The notes under the pieces: model-generated
The model's input: only the letters and a program-made list of their open reading frames with translations
The model's database searches: none
Told to the model about the DNA's origin: nothing
Translations under genes and position numbers: made by a program
Shown: one piece after another, positions 34,300 to 44,586 of the stretch
Layout: the number at the start of each line of letters is the position of its first letter
Numbering within the stretch: position 1 is the stretch's first letter
Assembly (NCBI GenBank): GCA_003339415.1
Contig: PDHQ01000064.1
Location: forward strand, 1-64,000
Direction of reading: 5' to 3'
Source of the DNA: Ophiocordyceps camponoti-saundersi (nom. inval.)
Taxonomy: Eukaryota > Ascomycota > Sordariomycetes > Hypocreales > Ophiocordycipitaceae
DNA length: 64,000 bases

Positions 34300-36090
34300 T
34301 CAAGCCTCTTTGCCGCTTGGCGAGCATGCCGTCATGGCCACGCCTTGTTCTGTCAACGGACCCAGCGGCATGTCGCCTGCCGATGCCCGCGTGTACTGGC
34401 GTGCATCCGTCGGCATCGGCGAGGTGACCGGCCGCAGCGTAAAGTCCGACAAGCAAGCCCCTTTACCGTCCGTGTCGCCGACCAAGAAATTCGTCTTGGT
34501 CAAAACAGCCTTCATCTGAGCCGACTCGTTACCAGGCACCTTCTTGCCGACCTTGAAGCCGGCCAATCTGCTTTTGTCCTGGCGCTCGGTCGGCAGTTTT
34601 GACCTGCGGCTGCGTGGCTTCGGTGTCTTGGGGACGGACACCGCCGGGGAGCCAGCCTCTTGTTTGTCGGAGGGGAAGGTAAGCGTCATCTGCCTGTTCT
34701 TGACAGCCGCGGGTGTCCTCGACGAAGCGGGCGGGCTCGGACGTGGCGTCGGCATGGCCCGGGCTGCGAGAGGGTCGCGACCGGTGTCGTCGACGGGAGA
34801 GGGGGTGGAGAGAATGCCGACTTGAATGCTGTTTTTAATCCGCCCGTCAAAGTGATTTGGGGAAACCATGTAGTTGTCGCCGGGTTCGCAGTCGTGTGGG
34901 GGCAATTCGGCCAACCTGGCCACATCGTCGCAGCGAGATCGGACGACGAGATCCCAGCAGTCCTTGAATTCATGGCCCTTGGGCTGTGAGTCTATGTTGA
35001 TCCAGGCGGTGAGGCCGTCCTTGCGACCGCGAGCGACCTGACACATCTCCTTGACGAGGCGACGCGTGCCTGGCACCTTGAGCGTGGTGCCAACGACAAG
35101 GACTGCATCCGGGCGAGCCTTGAGGTCGGCGCGGACCACCTTGCCAATGGCCTCCTCATCCGGGTTGAACTCGTTGTAGAGGACGAAGCGGGGGCGCAGG
35201 CGACCGATGCCGTGACTCCGCTTGCCGGCAAAGGCGGTGCGGACCTCGTCCGTCCTTTGGCACTCGGTGCAGGGTGGCGGCTCGGGCCCGTCAAACAAGT
35301 CGCCGTTGAAGGGCTTCAGGTCGCCGCACTTGGTGCACACCATCTTCTGCAGGCCGCCGTGCAGCTGAATTGTGGGGGGCCAGGGAGCTTTTGCTTCGAG
35401 GGGCACTGTGGTGTAGAGGGGATCCATCGAGGTGTCGATGCAGTCAATGTTCTGCGAGTAGAGGCGAAGCAGGCGGCCCTCCTTGGCGAGGGAGGCGACG
35501 AGGTGGTGAAAGGGAGTCGGGGAGGCTGTACTGGTCAGGCGGGCCATCTGGCGGACCATGGCATGGAAGGACTGGGTGGAGGAGTCGTGCTTGTAGACGG
35601 AGGCATCGAAGAGATGCTTGCCCGAGGCCTTGAGTTTGTGTTCGGCGCGGGCGGTAGCGAAGAGGCCGGTGGAGGAGCGGAAGTCGGGGATGCCGGCAGA
35701 GACGGAGATTCCGGCGCCGGCGATGACGACGATCTTTTTCTTGGTTTTCAGGGCCGAGAGCAGCCGCCGCAGATGGAATTTGTCCTCACTGCAAAAGACG
35801 TCGTCGGGCTTCATGAGGTCGATGTGAGCCGTGGTACGGTCGGGCGGAGGTCGGAGGCGGCGCCTCTTGGCGGGAGGCGGGCTGCCATCCCGAACGACTT
35901 TGATGGGCGACTGAGTGCCGGAGGGAGCCGAGGACGATGGTGAGGGATAGCGGCCGGCGGCGGCGACGTCGAAGGCGACGGCGGGCGAAGAGGGCAGCGA
36001 GGGCGTGTTGAGGATGCTGGAGAGGGGCGAAGACGGCGAAGAGGCCTTTGTCAAAGGCGTAGAGGCGACGTTGACGCTGCAATCGTCCAT
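34300..36090 (-). CDS. Sirtuin NAD-dependent histone deacetylase, Hst3/Hst4 type
   Basis: A single-exon gene of 596 aa. The sirtuin core starts near residue 100. It has VVIAGAGISVSAGIPDFRS (NAD-binding GAG and PDFRS), YSQNIDCID (QNID), the catalytic His in QLHGGL, a zinc site CTKC ... CTEC, and VVGTTLKVPGTRRLVKEM. The last motif and the long N- and C-terminal Ser/Pro-rich arms fit the fungal Hst3/Hst4 class, which removes acetyl from histone H3 Lys56 after replication. It would act in the nucleus. All catalytic residues are present. The C-terminal arm (about residue 440 on) has KxxR/K-rich patches, possibly nuclear targeting. Hst3 versus Hst4 cannot be separated because many filamentous fungi have one gene of this class. 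Confidence 0.92.
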   Translation of the reverse strand: MDDCSVNVASTPLTKASSPSSPLSSILNTPSLPSSPAVAFDVAAAGRYPSPSSSAPSGTQSPIKVVRDGSPPPAKRRRLRPPPDRTTAHIDLMKPDDVFCSEDKFHLRRLLSALKTKKKIVVIAGAGISVSAGIPDFRSSTGLFATARAEHKLKASGKHLFDASVYKHDSSTQSFHAMVRQMARLTSTASPTPFHHLVASLAKEGRLLRLYSQNIDCIDTSMDPLYTTVPLEAKAPWPPTIQLHGGLQKMVCTKCGDLKPFNGDLFDGPEPPPCTECQRTDEVRTAFAGKRSHGIGRLRPRFVLYNEFNPDEEAIGKVVRADLKARPDAVLVVGTTLKVPGTRRLVKEMCQVARGRKDGLTAWINIDSQPKGHEFKDCWDLVVRSRCDDVARLAELPPHDCEPGDNYMVSPNHFDGRIKNSIQVGILSTPSPVDDTGRDPLAARAMPTPRPSPPASSRTPAAVKNRQMTLTFPSDKQEAGSPAVSVPKTPKPRSRRSKLPTERQDKSRLAGFKVGKKVPGNESAQMKAVLTKTNFLVGDTDGKGACLSDFTLRPVTSPMPTDARQYTRASAGDMPLGPLTEQGVAMTACSPSGKEA

Positions 36091-36321
36091 GGCGTAAATG
36101 ATGTCGTCGTCGTCGTCAATTAGGGAAACGGTACTCTTTTTGGTTGTGCTAAAACATGACGCGGCGGAAGAAGCGGAAGAGGAGCGCGAGCGTTCGAGAC
36201 GCGATTAGATTAAATGGTCACGCGAGACGCGTCGTAAAATTGAGGCGAACGTGTCTGTAAGGAAGAGAGAAGATGATGCGTGTTTCCGAGCGGTCGAATC
36301 AATAAATGGAAAGAAGAGGAA

Positions 36322-36324
<3 letters not shown>

Positions 36325-36359
<35 letters not shown>
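36325..36359. repeat. (AG)n microsatellite
   Basis: 35 bp of uninterrupted AG dinucleotides, about 235 bp upstream of the sirtuin start, so (CT)n on the sense strand. Confidence 0.9.
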
Positions 36360-36363
<4 letters not shown>

Positions 36364-36450
36364 AGCGGCAAACACGGAACGAGACAAACGCCGGCGACGA
36401 GACGACAATTCGGAGGACGACGTTTGTGTGTATGGGAGACGGCCGAGACG

Positions 36451-36555
36451 AAGGAGGTGGTGGAGGTGGAGGAGATGGCGCTGGAGGAGGAAGAAGAGGA
36501 AGAGGAGGAGGAAGAAGAGGAGAAGAAGAGAGGCTGGAGGGAGGGAGGAGAGACG
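36451..36555. repeat. Purine-rich GGA/GAA tract
   Basis: About 100 bp of almost pure purine on the plus strand, composed of GGAGGT, GGAGGAAGAAGA and related triplets. Confidence 0.75.
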
Positions 36556-37981
36556 AAGAGCCGCTAGATGGAGATGGATTAGGTAAATATGTAGGTACGG
36601 GCGGGAGGTAGGCGAATAGACGGAGGCAGGTTGGTGGTATCCGGAGTCAGAGTAGGTAGGTAGGGATGGGTAGCAGTTACTCCAAAACAAGGTAGGTACT
36701 CAAAACAGAATCTCGAGAAGGAGCCGATTCGCGACGGACGGCGAAAAAAAGGGGCAACGGAAAGGAGAAAGGAGCAGAGGGAAGAAGAACGGACAGGAAG
36801 CGATAGGAAGGGGGGGGAAGACGAGTGAAGAGAAGAGAGGAGTAAGAGAGAGAGTGGGAGGAGGGGAAGAAGGAGAAGGAGAAGAAGAGAAAAGAGAAAC
36901 AGGGGAAAGAAGAGAATGAGGAGCAGCGAATTGGGCCTGTATGTAAATTGTTAGCGCCCTGTCGCGGGATGGAAGTGGGCTCTTCTCTTCTCCTCTCCTC
37001 CTCTCCTCTCCTCTCAGTTCCGTCTCCCTCCCTCGTCCCGGCCCGGGGTCGCGCCGGCTGGGGGGGTGTGCAATGTTTTTCTTTTCCACCGTTGGTATTT
37101 TTTTTCCTGCTTTTTTTTTGTTATTAATTTTTTTTCTTCTCTTGTGTATTATTCGGGTTTAATTGTTTTTTTTTTCTCTGATTTGATTTCCGGGCTCGTG
37201 CGCTGAAGCCGTTCTCTTCTGTTATATCGTGTACTCCGTACAATATTTTATCCGTGCCTATCTAATCCGTAGGGATACACAACAAACATTGTACGTAGGC
37301 ACATGTTTTTTTTCCTCTTGCACGTGAACTGAGGCCTGTTTTCAACACTTCTGATCGAATACGTGGACCTATGTCACCTATCCATATAAAGAGGGACACG
37401 AAGAGAAAGTGAAGCCATCACAATGTTTCACAGAAGATGGGCGACTTACAAGCTGCCTGTCTGCCTGCCATGGACAGCACGTTCATAGGTACCTAACCGT
37501 TACATAGTAACCGGCTTCCTAACGAACACGCGGCCTGACTGAGACGAGATTCTCTTCTCTATCCGTATCCGTCTCCATGCCTCCAAGCCTCTAGGTAGGC
37601 AGGTATGATGCAAGCCAAAACAAAAGCGAGGCTGGCCAATAGGAGGGGAGACGGGCGCCCAAAACTACCGCGTAGTCAGTCTTACCTGCACGCGTTCCCG
37701 TCCTATCCTCCATGCCTCAGGCATCCATGTCAGCCAGCCGCACGAGGTACCTCTGTACATGTATATCCGTTCAGGCCACCAATCACGCCTCCGTCCGGAC
37801 CTCTCCCCGTTCCGAGCCCCGAGCCCCACCCTCACCCCTCCGGCACCGTCCGCTCTCCCGGACCTCCTCCGGGCCCCCTCCCCTTCATCTATTCCGCTCC
37901 ATGTGACTACCTACCTAAACAACCGTCGCCAATGCTACGGACACTTCTATCGACCTCTCCTCATCTTCAGATATCTCCTTC

Positions 37982-39667
37982 TCAGCCCCCTCCTCCAATC
38001 TTCTTACTGCTAATCTCACCCCCATTCACCTTCACCGGCATCATCCTCTCCCTATTTCTAATAATCAGCTCCATACCGATCACGCCGGTCGCCATGCCCG
38101 TCAGGTGTGCGAAAAAATCGAGAGGGAGCTTCTTGATCCTGCACATGCCCGCGAGCTGCGCGGCCGCCAGTATGCCCAGGAGCACCACGCCGTGCACCCC
38201 GTCCCTCGGCAGGCCGAACATGCGGAGCCCCTCCCGCCTCTTCTCCCAGAGGTAAGCCGAGATGACGCCCAGGGTACAGCCGGACGATCCCAGAGACGAG
38301 ACCCCCAGCTGGCCCAGGAGCGTGTAGCAGGTCAGGCTGCCGATGTAGCCGATGCCGCCGCAGGCCACGTACAGGGCCAGGAACTCTGCCCTTCCCAGGT
38401 CGTCATGAAGCCGCGTGCCGACGATCCACAGCGGGACCATGTTCACCAGCAGGTGGACCGGAGATTGGTGCGAGAACATGGAGGTCAGCGCCGTCACGGC
38501 CCGGGGCATGCCCACCACCATCGTCATGTACTTGTTTAAATACTTCCAGAGCGGTGGCGTCTTCCAGCAGACGAACGCGAGAACGTTGATCCCAATCAGC
38601 GTCCCCACCGTCGCCTGCGAGGCCGAGATCTCGCGGAAGAGCCGGTAGCGCTCCGTCGGCTCCTCGTACACGGCGCACACGCCGACCAAGAGGCCGACTA
38701 CCAGCAGCACCACCGTCGCCGACGGCAGGATCCGTTGCCACGCCGACATGACCGGAGGCTCTTTCAGCCCCGACTGGGCTTCCTCGTAGTACTTGGCCAG
38801 CCTGGCGCTCTTGAACTTCCGTGGCTGGTCCGTCACCGCATGTGATTCCTCTGGCATGGGAGTGACGGCGCCGTCGCCGGGGTTCCCAGCCGCCTGCGAT
38901 GCTTGCCGCTCCTCCTCGAGCGCCTTTTCCTGCGCCTTGCGTTTTGCTATGTTGCGGGCCCGGATCTCGTCCAGGACACTGCGGCCGTAGACCGGATTGG
39001 GCTTGTAATTGTCGTCGTCTTCTGTTGTCGTCGTCGACGATGACGACGACGACGTCTGCTTCACCGCCTCAGACTCTTGTTGACCCTGTTCCTTACCCTG
39101 TGCGAGCTTCTTCTTTCCCTTAGTCTTTTGTTTGCCCTCCATTTCCAGCTCCATGAGCTTCAGCTCATCCTCGGCCCTCAGTCCAGCGCTCAACACCTCA
39201 TCCACCCACGTCGTCCTCCTCAAGTACGCCAACCCTTCCTCCAACTGCTGGGCAGAGAAGCGAGCCGTGTGGACGGCAAAAGACGGGTCTTTGAGCGTAC
39301 CGGCCACCCTGCGGCCTTGAAGGATCCGCAGCAGTCGATTCCCCTCGTCCGTATCCATTTCCGGTCCAAAGATGCGCCGGATCTCGCCAAGATACAAGTC
39401 TCTGCGGCCAAAGGGGAGGCCTTCGGCGTCGCGATAGCTGCGCGGCAGCTCCTCGTATCTTGTTACTACGCCACGCGACTTCGTCCTGAATAAGAAGCTT
39501 CGGCGGCACATGGTCGGTAGCCATCTCGGGGGGGTCTCGTCTCGACGCTGATATATGCCGAGACGGGACGCCTGCATCGTCTTCCACGACACGCTGCGTG
39601 CGGCAGGCTTCAGCAGGGCGCACGACACCCGAGGACATAAGAGGCTGGCCATCCCGGCTCGAGCCAA
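37982..39667 (-). CDS. Rhomboid-family serine protease, mitochondrial PARL/Pcp1-like
   Basis: A single-exon gene of 561 aa. The C-terminal third is a six- or seven-helix rhomboid domain. The HQSPVHLLVNMVPLW helix, the catalytic Ser in LGSSGCTLGV (GxSG) and the catalytic His in DFFAHLTGMATG are all present, so it should be active. The N-terminus (about 60 residues) is Arg/Ser-rich with few acids and fits a mitochondrial presequence. A charged coiled-coil-like linker with a poly-Ser/Thr stretch covers about 175-300. The fungal member Pcp1 cleaves inner-membrane proteins such as Mgm1, and this is the likely role. It is divergent from the Tma17-like gene. The C-terminus after the last helix is short and polar. 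Confidence 0.85.
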   Translation of the reverse strand: MARAGMASLLCPRVSCALLKPAARSVSWKTMQASRLGIYQRRDETPPRWLPTMCRRSFLFRTKSRGVVTRYEELPRSYRDAEGLPFGRRDLYLGEIRRIFGPEMDTDEGNRLLRILQGRRVAGTLKDPSFAVHTARFSAQQLEEGLAYLRRTTWVDEVLSAGLRAEDELKLMELEMEGKQKTKGKKKLAQGKEQGQQESEAVKQTSSSSSSTTTTEDDDNYKPNPVYGRSVLDEIRARNIAKRKAQEKALEEERQASQAAGNPGDGAVTPMPEESHAVTDQPRKFKSARLAKYYEEAQSGLKEPPVMSAWQRILPSATVVLLVVGLLVGVCAVYEEPTERYRLFREISASQATVGTLIGINVLAFVCWKTPPLWKYLNKYMTMVVGMPRAVTALTSMFSHQSPVHLLVNMVPLWIVGTRLHDDLGRAEFLALYVACGGIGYIGSLTCYTLLGQLGVSSLGSSGCTLGVISAYLWEKRREGLRMFGLPRDGVHGVVLLGILAAAQLAGMCRIKKLPLDFFAHLTGMATGVIGMELIIRNRERMMPVKVNGGEISSKKIGGGG

Positions 39668-39977
39668 CGGGAAAGACGGATAGAAAGGGCCGCTGCGTTG
39701 GTGTTTTTTTTTCCCTCTGTCTCTCTCCTATCAGAGGTTGCCGTTGAAGCTCGACCGATTAGATATGACGATGATACAAATACGGTTAGCAGTTTCCATC
39801 TAGCGTAATAGACGGATCCCAGCCCCGGCACAACGTTTTTACAACCTCCGTCCGTCCAAAGCTCCGTTCGAGAAGCCGAATCAGAAAAGCCACCGAACAT
39901 CAACCAAACAACCAAGAAAAAGAACCTCTCTTCGTTGCCGTCATCCATCCATCGCCTTCATCCATCGCCTCTCCGTC
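39668..39977. other. Shared promoter region, rhomboid / Tma17-like
   Basis: 310 bp lie between divergent start codons, with ATCCATCCATCGCCTTC repeats just before the plus-strand start. No TATA box was recognised. Confidence 0.5.
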
Positions 39978-40502
39978 ATGTCAGCCGACACGACCCCCAT
40001 ACCCCCCGCCCGCTTCGCGGCCGCGCTGCAGGACCTATCCCCGGGGATGCTACGGCTCAAGCTCCTCGAGATTCGCAACTCCGTCGCCCACCTGCAATAC
40101 TCCAACGATCAGCTCAAGCCCTTCGCCGATGCCGAGCCGCCCGATGAGGACTGCGTCGAAGCCCTGCGGGAGAACGAAATCGTCATCGACCGCATGGCCC
40201 AGCGCGTCGCCCTCGTCCGCGCCGAAGTCGACAGGCGGGGCCTAAGCTGGTCAGACTTCAACGTCGACGATCCCCCTCCTGTTCAGGCGGAGGAGGATGC
40301 CTCCACCGGCGAGGACGCCCGTGCTCCGCACCCCGCTTGGTCCGACGGCACTTTTCAGACCGGCTCCTTGACTAACGGTGAGGTCCGTCTCCACGACACT
40401 GGGGAAACCACGTCGGATCATGCAGCAGAGCGCCCGGCAGGCCAGGATTCGCACCCGCCTACTGAAGAAAGCAATGATCCCGACGGCGGCATGCATCTTT
40501 GA
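39978..40502 (+). CDS. Tma17/ADC17-like protein (putative proteasome-assembly chaperone)
   Basis: A single-exon gene of 174 aa. Residues about 14-95 are helical and charged: ARFAAALQDLSPGMLRLKLLEI, then RNSVAHLQYSNDQL, then VEALRENEIVIDRMAQRVALVRAEV. This resembles yeast Tma17, where a similar xIxNSIxHLxxSNxxL helix is followed by an RENEIVLxxxxxRVxxL helix. Tma17 helps assemble the proteasome base under stress. The C-terminal 75 residues are acidic, Pro/Ser-rich and probably disordered. The match is from remembered motifs, so the name is a proposal. If it is wrong, the protein is a conserved fungal two-helix protein. Confidence 0.6.
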   Translation: MSADTTPIPPARFAAALQDLSPGMLRLKLLEIRNSVAHLQYSNDQLKPFADAEPPDEDCVEALRENEIVIDRMAQRVALVRAEVDRRGLSWSDFNVDDPPPVQAEEDASTGEDARAPHPAWSDGTFQTGSLTNGEVRLHDTGETTSDHAAERPAGQDSHPPTEESNDPDGGMHL

Positions 40503-40873
40503 TGAACGATAATAGGTGGTATCGTCAATCGCTATACGACATAAGGTATACAGGCTTCGGGACATCACTTATGCCTGGAGCAGCAGACGAGACGTTGTGG
40601 AAACAAAAAAAAATTGTGTGTGGCAGTACAGCCGACAGAGCTTTCACATACACGGCGCCCCCATTCACCGAAAATAACCATGCATGATAAAAAAGGACTC
40701 GCTTTCCGACGCCAAAAACCCGATGAATCCAGTGAGTTGTCCCCAAAAATAACACCTCGCCTGCTTTCCTTGGAAAAAAAAATAACACAGTCCCGCGAGA
40801 CGAAGGGGGAAAATGAAATAATGTAGGAGAAAGGAGAAATTGGTAACGCTGAAAATCGACGACAGGCTTGCAA
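40503..40873. other. Intergenic, convergent 3' ends
   Basis: 371 bp lie between the ends of two convergent genes, with poly-A runs near 40,606 and 40,776. No gene was found. Confidence 0.6.
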
Positions 40874-42079
40874 CTACTCGGTGTCGTCGCCGACAGGGGA
40901 GTTGGCCCAGGACGTCGTCTTGCTCCTACGGGGTTTGGGTCGTTTGGGCGACTTGTGTGCAAAACGGTAGCTGCCGCCGCCGGAGCTGGGAATCGTCTCC
41001 AGCCTAGGTCGCTGTGCGGCGTGAGAGGAACTGCTCGTGCTGTGGCTGACCGCCTCAGCCATGCGTGACGTGGTGCCCTCGTCGTCCTCCGTATCGGTCG
41101 ACGGCGGGACGTGTCGTGGCGGACGGCGGCTCGGCCGGCGTTTCTCAAATAGTTTGCCGGCGGAGTCGTCGGATTCGTCGAGCGAAAGGCTCCGACTTCG
41201 TGTCAAATAGTTGTTATTGCAGTTGAACTGCTTTCGGCGGGCGCGAAACAGAGAGTCGATCAGTTCGCTCTCTGTCGGGTTGTTGGGTAGACTGTGCACC
41301 CGACTCCGCTCCTGTGCCAGATTGTCGTCCAAGAAACGACCAGGCTGCGGCTCGTCCGGCGCCAGGGTCTTGCCGCTGGACTTACTGCCGCTGCTGATGG
41401 CGCGGGACACGGGCACCTTGCCCTCCATGACCTTGGCCGGGGGCGGCGGCTGGAGCATCCAGCGGCGGGCGTCGCGGTGGGGGGGCTTGCTGCTGACGAC
41501 CGGGGGGTGGTAATCGTTTACAGGGGGGTTTCGGGGCGAAAGGTAAAAATCGTGACGGTCCTGAGGCGTCACCTCCTTTTCGATGCCGAGTGTGGCGTCG
41601 ATGAGCCTCCCGGCCGAGCCGCGAGCCCTGGAAAATGCGTCCTTGAACTTGTGGCTTTGCGAAGGTTCGGCCAATTGGCCCCAAAGCTCCTCGTCCTCGC
41701 GCTGATAGCCACGGCGGCGGTTCCAGTCCTCGGAGACGGCATCATCATCGGGTGGGCTGTCGGCAGCGTTTGTGTGGTCGGACATGCTCGGGACGGTACT
41801 TTCCCTTCCGGAGCTGGCCAGGCCACGCTGGCTCGAATTCTTGCTAGCCGACTTCTTGGGCAGACTGGGCCCCATGTTGATCTCTTCCTGCCAGTAGGGA
41901 TTGGTGTTGAAGGGTGACGGGTGTCGGTAGAGACCGGGCTGTTCCGTCTCCAGCCTCGACTTCTCGAGCCTCTCCTTGCGGGCCTGATCCTTTGCCTTGT
42001 GCCGATGACGGACCTTGGCGCAGGGCGTACAGGCGACGAAGTAGAAGACGGCCGACTGGAAGGCGACGGGAAAGCTCAT
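40874..42079 (-). CDS. Conserved fungal protein with N-terminal hydrophobic segment, unknown function
   Basis: A single-exon gene of 401 aa. It starts MSFPVAFQSAVFYFVACTPC, a hydrophobic stretch that could be a membrane anchor or signal. A basic segment (KVRHRHKAKDQARKERLEKS) follows. The rest is disordered and Ser/Pro/Arg-rich. Segments that look conserved among filamentous fungi are HPSPFNTNPYWQEEINMGP, KNSSQRGL and NPPVNDYHPPVVS, followed by RWMLQPPPPAKVMEGKVPVSR. The tail has many Ser/Arg phosphorylation-like sites. There is no enzyme motif. The HHPPV-like and PPPPAKVM blocks could be binding motifs. I cannot assign a function. Confidence 0.75.
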   Translation of the reverse strand: MSFPVAFQSAVFYFVACTPCAKVRHRHKAKDQARKERLEKSRLETEQPGLYRHPSPFNTNPYWQEEINMGPSLPKKSASKNSSQRGLASSGRESTVPSMSDHTNAADSPPDDDAVSEDWNRRRGYQREDEELWGQLAEPSQSHKFKDAFSRARGSAGRLIDATLGIEKEVTPQDRHDFYLSPRNPPVNDYHPPVVSSKPPHRDARRWMLQPPPPAKVMEGKVPVSRAISSGSKSSGKTLAPDEPQPGRFLDDNLAQERSRVHSLPNNPTESELIDSLFRARRKQFNCNNNYLTRSRSLSLDESDDSAGKLFEKRRPSRRPPRHVPPSTDTEDDEGTTSRMAEAVSHSTSSSSHAAQRPRLETIPSSGGGSYRFAHKSPKRPKPRRSKTTSWANSPVGDDTE

Positions 42080-42327
42080 GGTTGCGACGAGGAAGATGTC
42101 GAAGTCGAGGGCGCAGCACGCATCAGGCGATGCCTCGGATCAGCCGCGAAAACATGGGAGGACGAGCGTCGGCCGGAGGCGATGGCGAAATAGAAGACGA
42201 CGATGCGACCAGAGAGATTCGGGAGGGGGCCGGGAGACTGGCGAGCGTCGACCGGTGGTACATTAAATGACGGTCCGGCCTGTTTAGCTGGTGGTGACTC
42301 CCTTGGAATGATGGATCTAGGGAGAGA

Positions 42328-42344
42328 GGGGGGGGGGGGGGGGG
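42328..42344 (-). repeat. Poly-G/poly-C tract, 17 nt
   Basis: 17 G on the plus strand, about 250 bp upstream of the minus-strand start at 42079, hence poly-C on the sense strand of that gene. Confidence 0.85.
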
Positions 42345-42948
42345 AAGGGGGCGGACGTTGGCTGGTGGGTGTACAAGACGTGTTGGCCTAAGACGGGATG
42401 ATTCAGGAAAAGGGGGAGAGGGAAAGGGGAGGAGGCCAGACCAGAGCCCAGGAAAATGAGGGAAGATTGCTTCGGTAGCGAATTTTTAGCTTGGTGACTG
42501 AGATTGGACGACGATGAGGCGGAAGATGAGGCGGTGGAGGGCAGCAGACGGAGGAGGAGGAGGAAGAGCAGGAAGTGGTGGTAGGTAAGGAGAGGTCTAG
42601 CTGGTGGCGCAAATGGGGGGGGCCAAGGCGGCGCGCTGTAAGTACCTGCCTACGGGATACTGCAGTCTGCATGTACGGATACATTCGTACACACAGCATG
42701 CTCCGCGCTGGCTCTTTAGCATTCATGCGCTAAATCCTGCTTCTACAGGGGCCACTCTAGTAGACCTCTAGGCTCTGGGCAGCGAGGCAGAGAGGCCCAA
42801 ACCATGCTGTTAAGGTACTAGGTACGCCACCTATAGGCGCTCTCCTCCTCCTCATCCTCCACCCCCTCCACCCCGGTTGACGGGGCGCAGCGCAGCGCAT
42901 TTCCCGCGCCAACCTTGTCTCTGCACCGGGGCCTCCTCAGATGCCAAC

Positions 42949-42974
42949 TCTCTTTTTTTTCTCTCTCTCTCCCC

Positions 42975-43006
<32 letters not shown>
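42949..43006. repeat. Pyrimidine (CT)n tract
   Basis: About 58 bp of CT repeats with short T and C runs. Confidence 0.8.
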
Positions 43007-43007
<1 letters not shown>

Positions 43008-44586
43008 ACCCAATCCCGGATTCGCCGCCTCCTCGTTGCCCTCACAGTCGCTCAAGCGAAAAAGCCTTTCGCCGCATGTTGCTATGTAGGTAGGTACCTA
43101 GGTAGGTAGGTACATTACTACGGCTAGTACCGTGCTCTCGCCACAGACCATACCATGATACCACCAGTTCACTCTTCCGCCGGATTCAAAACACCTTTTC
43201 TTCCTTTGCCCCCTTCTAGGCTTGTAATGATGCCTCTACATATGTATGTATGTATGTAGGTATGTATGTATGTACCTCTCTCTCTTTCTCTCCATCCCTA
43301 CATCACTCTCCATCTCTCTCCATCACACATGTGCAAATGCATTTTAGCATCTTAGATGCATATGTATGATGATCTGACCTGTGCCTGCAAGGATGGCTAG
43401 AATAAGCTCACCTGTAGCCTCATCTTCAGCTCGGTATTCTACCAGGTACTTGGTAGGATGCGACCATCATACACGGACGCATAACAAACAACTACGGATA
43501 CCTGATCCCCCCCGTCCCCCGCCCCTATCCCGATGACGCCCTGCGCCCTCCACCGCTGCGCTCATCCGTGAGCCTGATAATCAGCCATCATCATCTATGT
43601 TTCTTTCATTCATGTGATATCAAACAAACAGTATGAACACTCTATGCATACAACATGCTCTCATACCCAAGATATGCCAAGATCTGGTTTTGTTGGTCTC
43701 TCAGTCTCTCCAAAACACCCTCCGCCCCTGTCTCTCTCTCTCGCAGGTATGTATGTGAATGATGACTTCTCTCTCCCTCTTTACATGTGTGTGTATCTAC
43801 GTATGTATGTACGTATGATATCCCTCTCTTCATCTTCGTCTTAGACCCCTAAATCTCTCTTCAACCTCTCAGATCGTTGTCAGAATGTACGTACACACCT
43901 ATATACAGACCTACACAAAACCACATGCTCATTCATACCTACCTACCTACCTAGGTAGTCATACAACTACGTATGTATGTATGTAGGTCTACAGACACAC
44001 GCACATGGCATCATCCCCTTCGTCCCCTCTCCCAACTTTGACTCCAAGCTGAACACCAAGAAGCGTCTTTTCAGTCCCCTAATCCTACTACCTGCCTGCC
44101 TGCCTACCTACCGACCTATGCATATCCGTACACACATACATACAACCCCCGGACAGTAAACTTGCCTGGACTTCCACGCTTGACCTGCGCCACATCTCCC
44201 TTTCCTAGCAAGGCATGCCTCCATGATTTCCACAGTCTTTTCGCCAGTTCTCCCTTTCTTCTCCCCCTGCACTTTCCTCTGGCGGTTTGCTTTTCGTCAT
44301 TTGCTTCCAGTTGAATCGCGTCGAGCCGCTGTTTGGATCCAACCCACAGACAAGATATAAAGAGCTACAGCGTAAAAGAAAAGAGCAAATAATGGAAATG
44401 GTTCAAGAAAGAAAAGAAAAGCCGATGAGACATCCGTGTGCCGTATGCCACGGTATATAGGTACAGTGACAGCCATACATGTCTCGGTCCTGCCCCGACG
44501 CATCGGAAACGGCGACTTCATACTCCCCAGTCACTTTGGGCCTGTGGCGTCGTTCTGACTTGCAGTAAAACCGCCGTCCGTAAGCC

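Larger units (their letters stand above)
36091..37981. other. Intergenic, 1.9 kb with purine tracts
   Basis: Contains (AG)n at 36325-36359, a GGA/GAAGAG purine tract at 36451-36555 and another purine-rich stretch at 36,770-36,910. Poly-T runs occur near 37,090-37,170. Open frames here are repeat translations (Glu/Arg-rich or Ser/Leu-rich). No supported gene was found. Confidence 0.6.
42080..44586. other. Intergenic, 2.5 kb rich in simple repeats
   Basis: Contains poly-G (42328-42344), a CT tract (42949-43006), GTAGGTACCTAGGTAGG words near 43,085-43,110, (TATG)n near 43,240-43,275, 43,798 and 43,970, and CTACCTAC words near 43,936 and 44,088. Short open frames are repeat translations. No gene is supported. 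Confidence 0.6.

Noticed and set aside
36205..36690. Ser/Leu-rich 161-aa frame on minus and Glu/Arg-rich frames on plus
   Set aside because: Translations of the (AG)n and purine tracts.
37605..38255. 216-aa Pro/Ser-rich frame on plus
   Set aside because: It overlaps the 3' end of the well-supported rhomboid gene on the other strand and has no family features.
43080..44110. Regularly spaced short repeats considered as a CRISPR-like array
   Set aside because: They are slippage-type TATG and CTAC microsatellites without constant repeat-spacer lengths, and the genome is eukaryotic.
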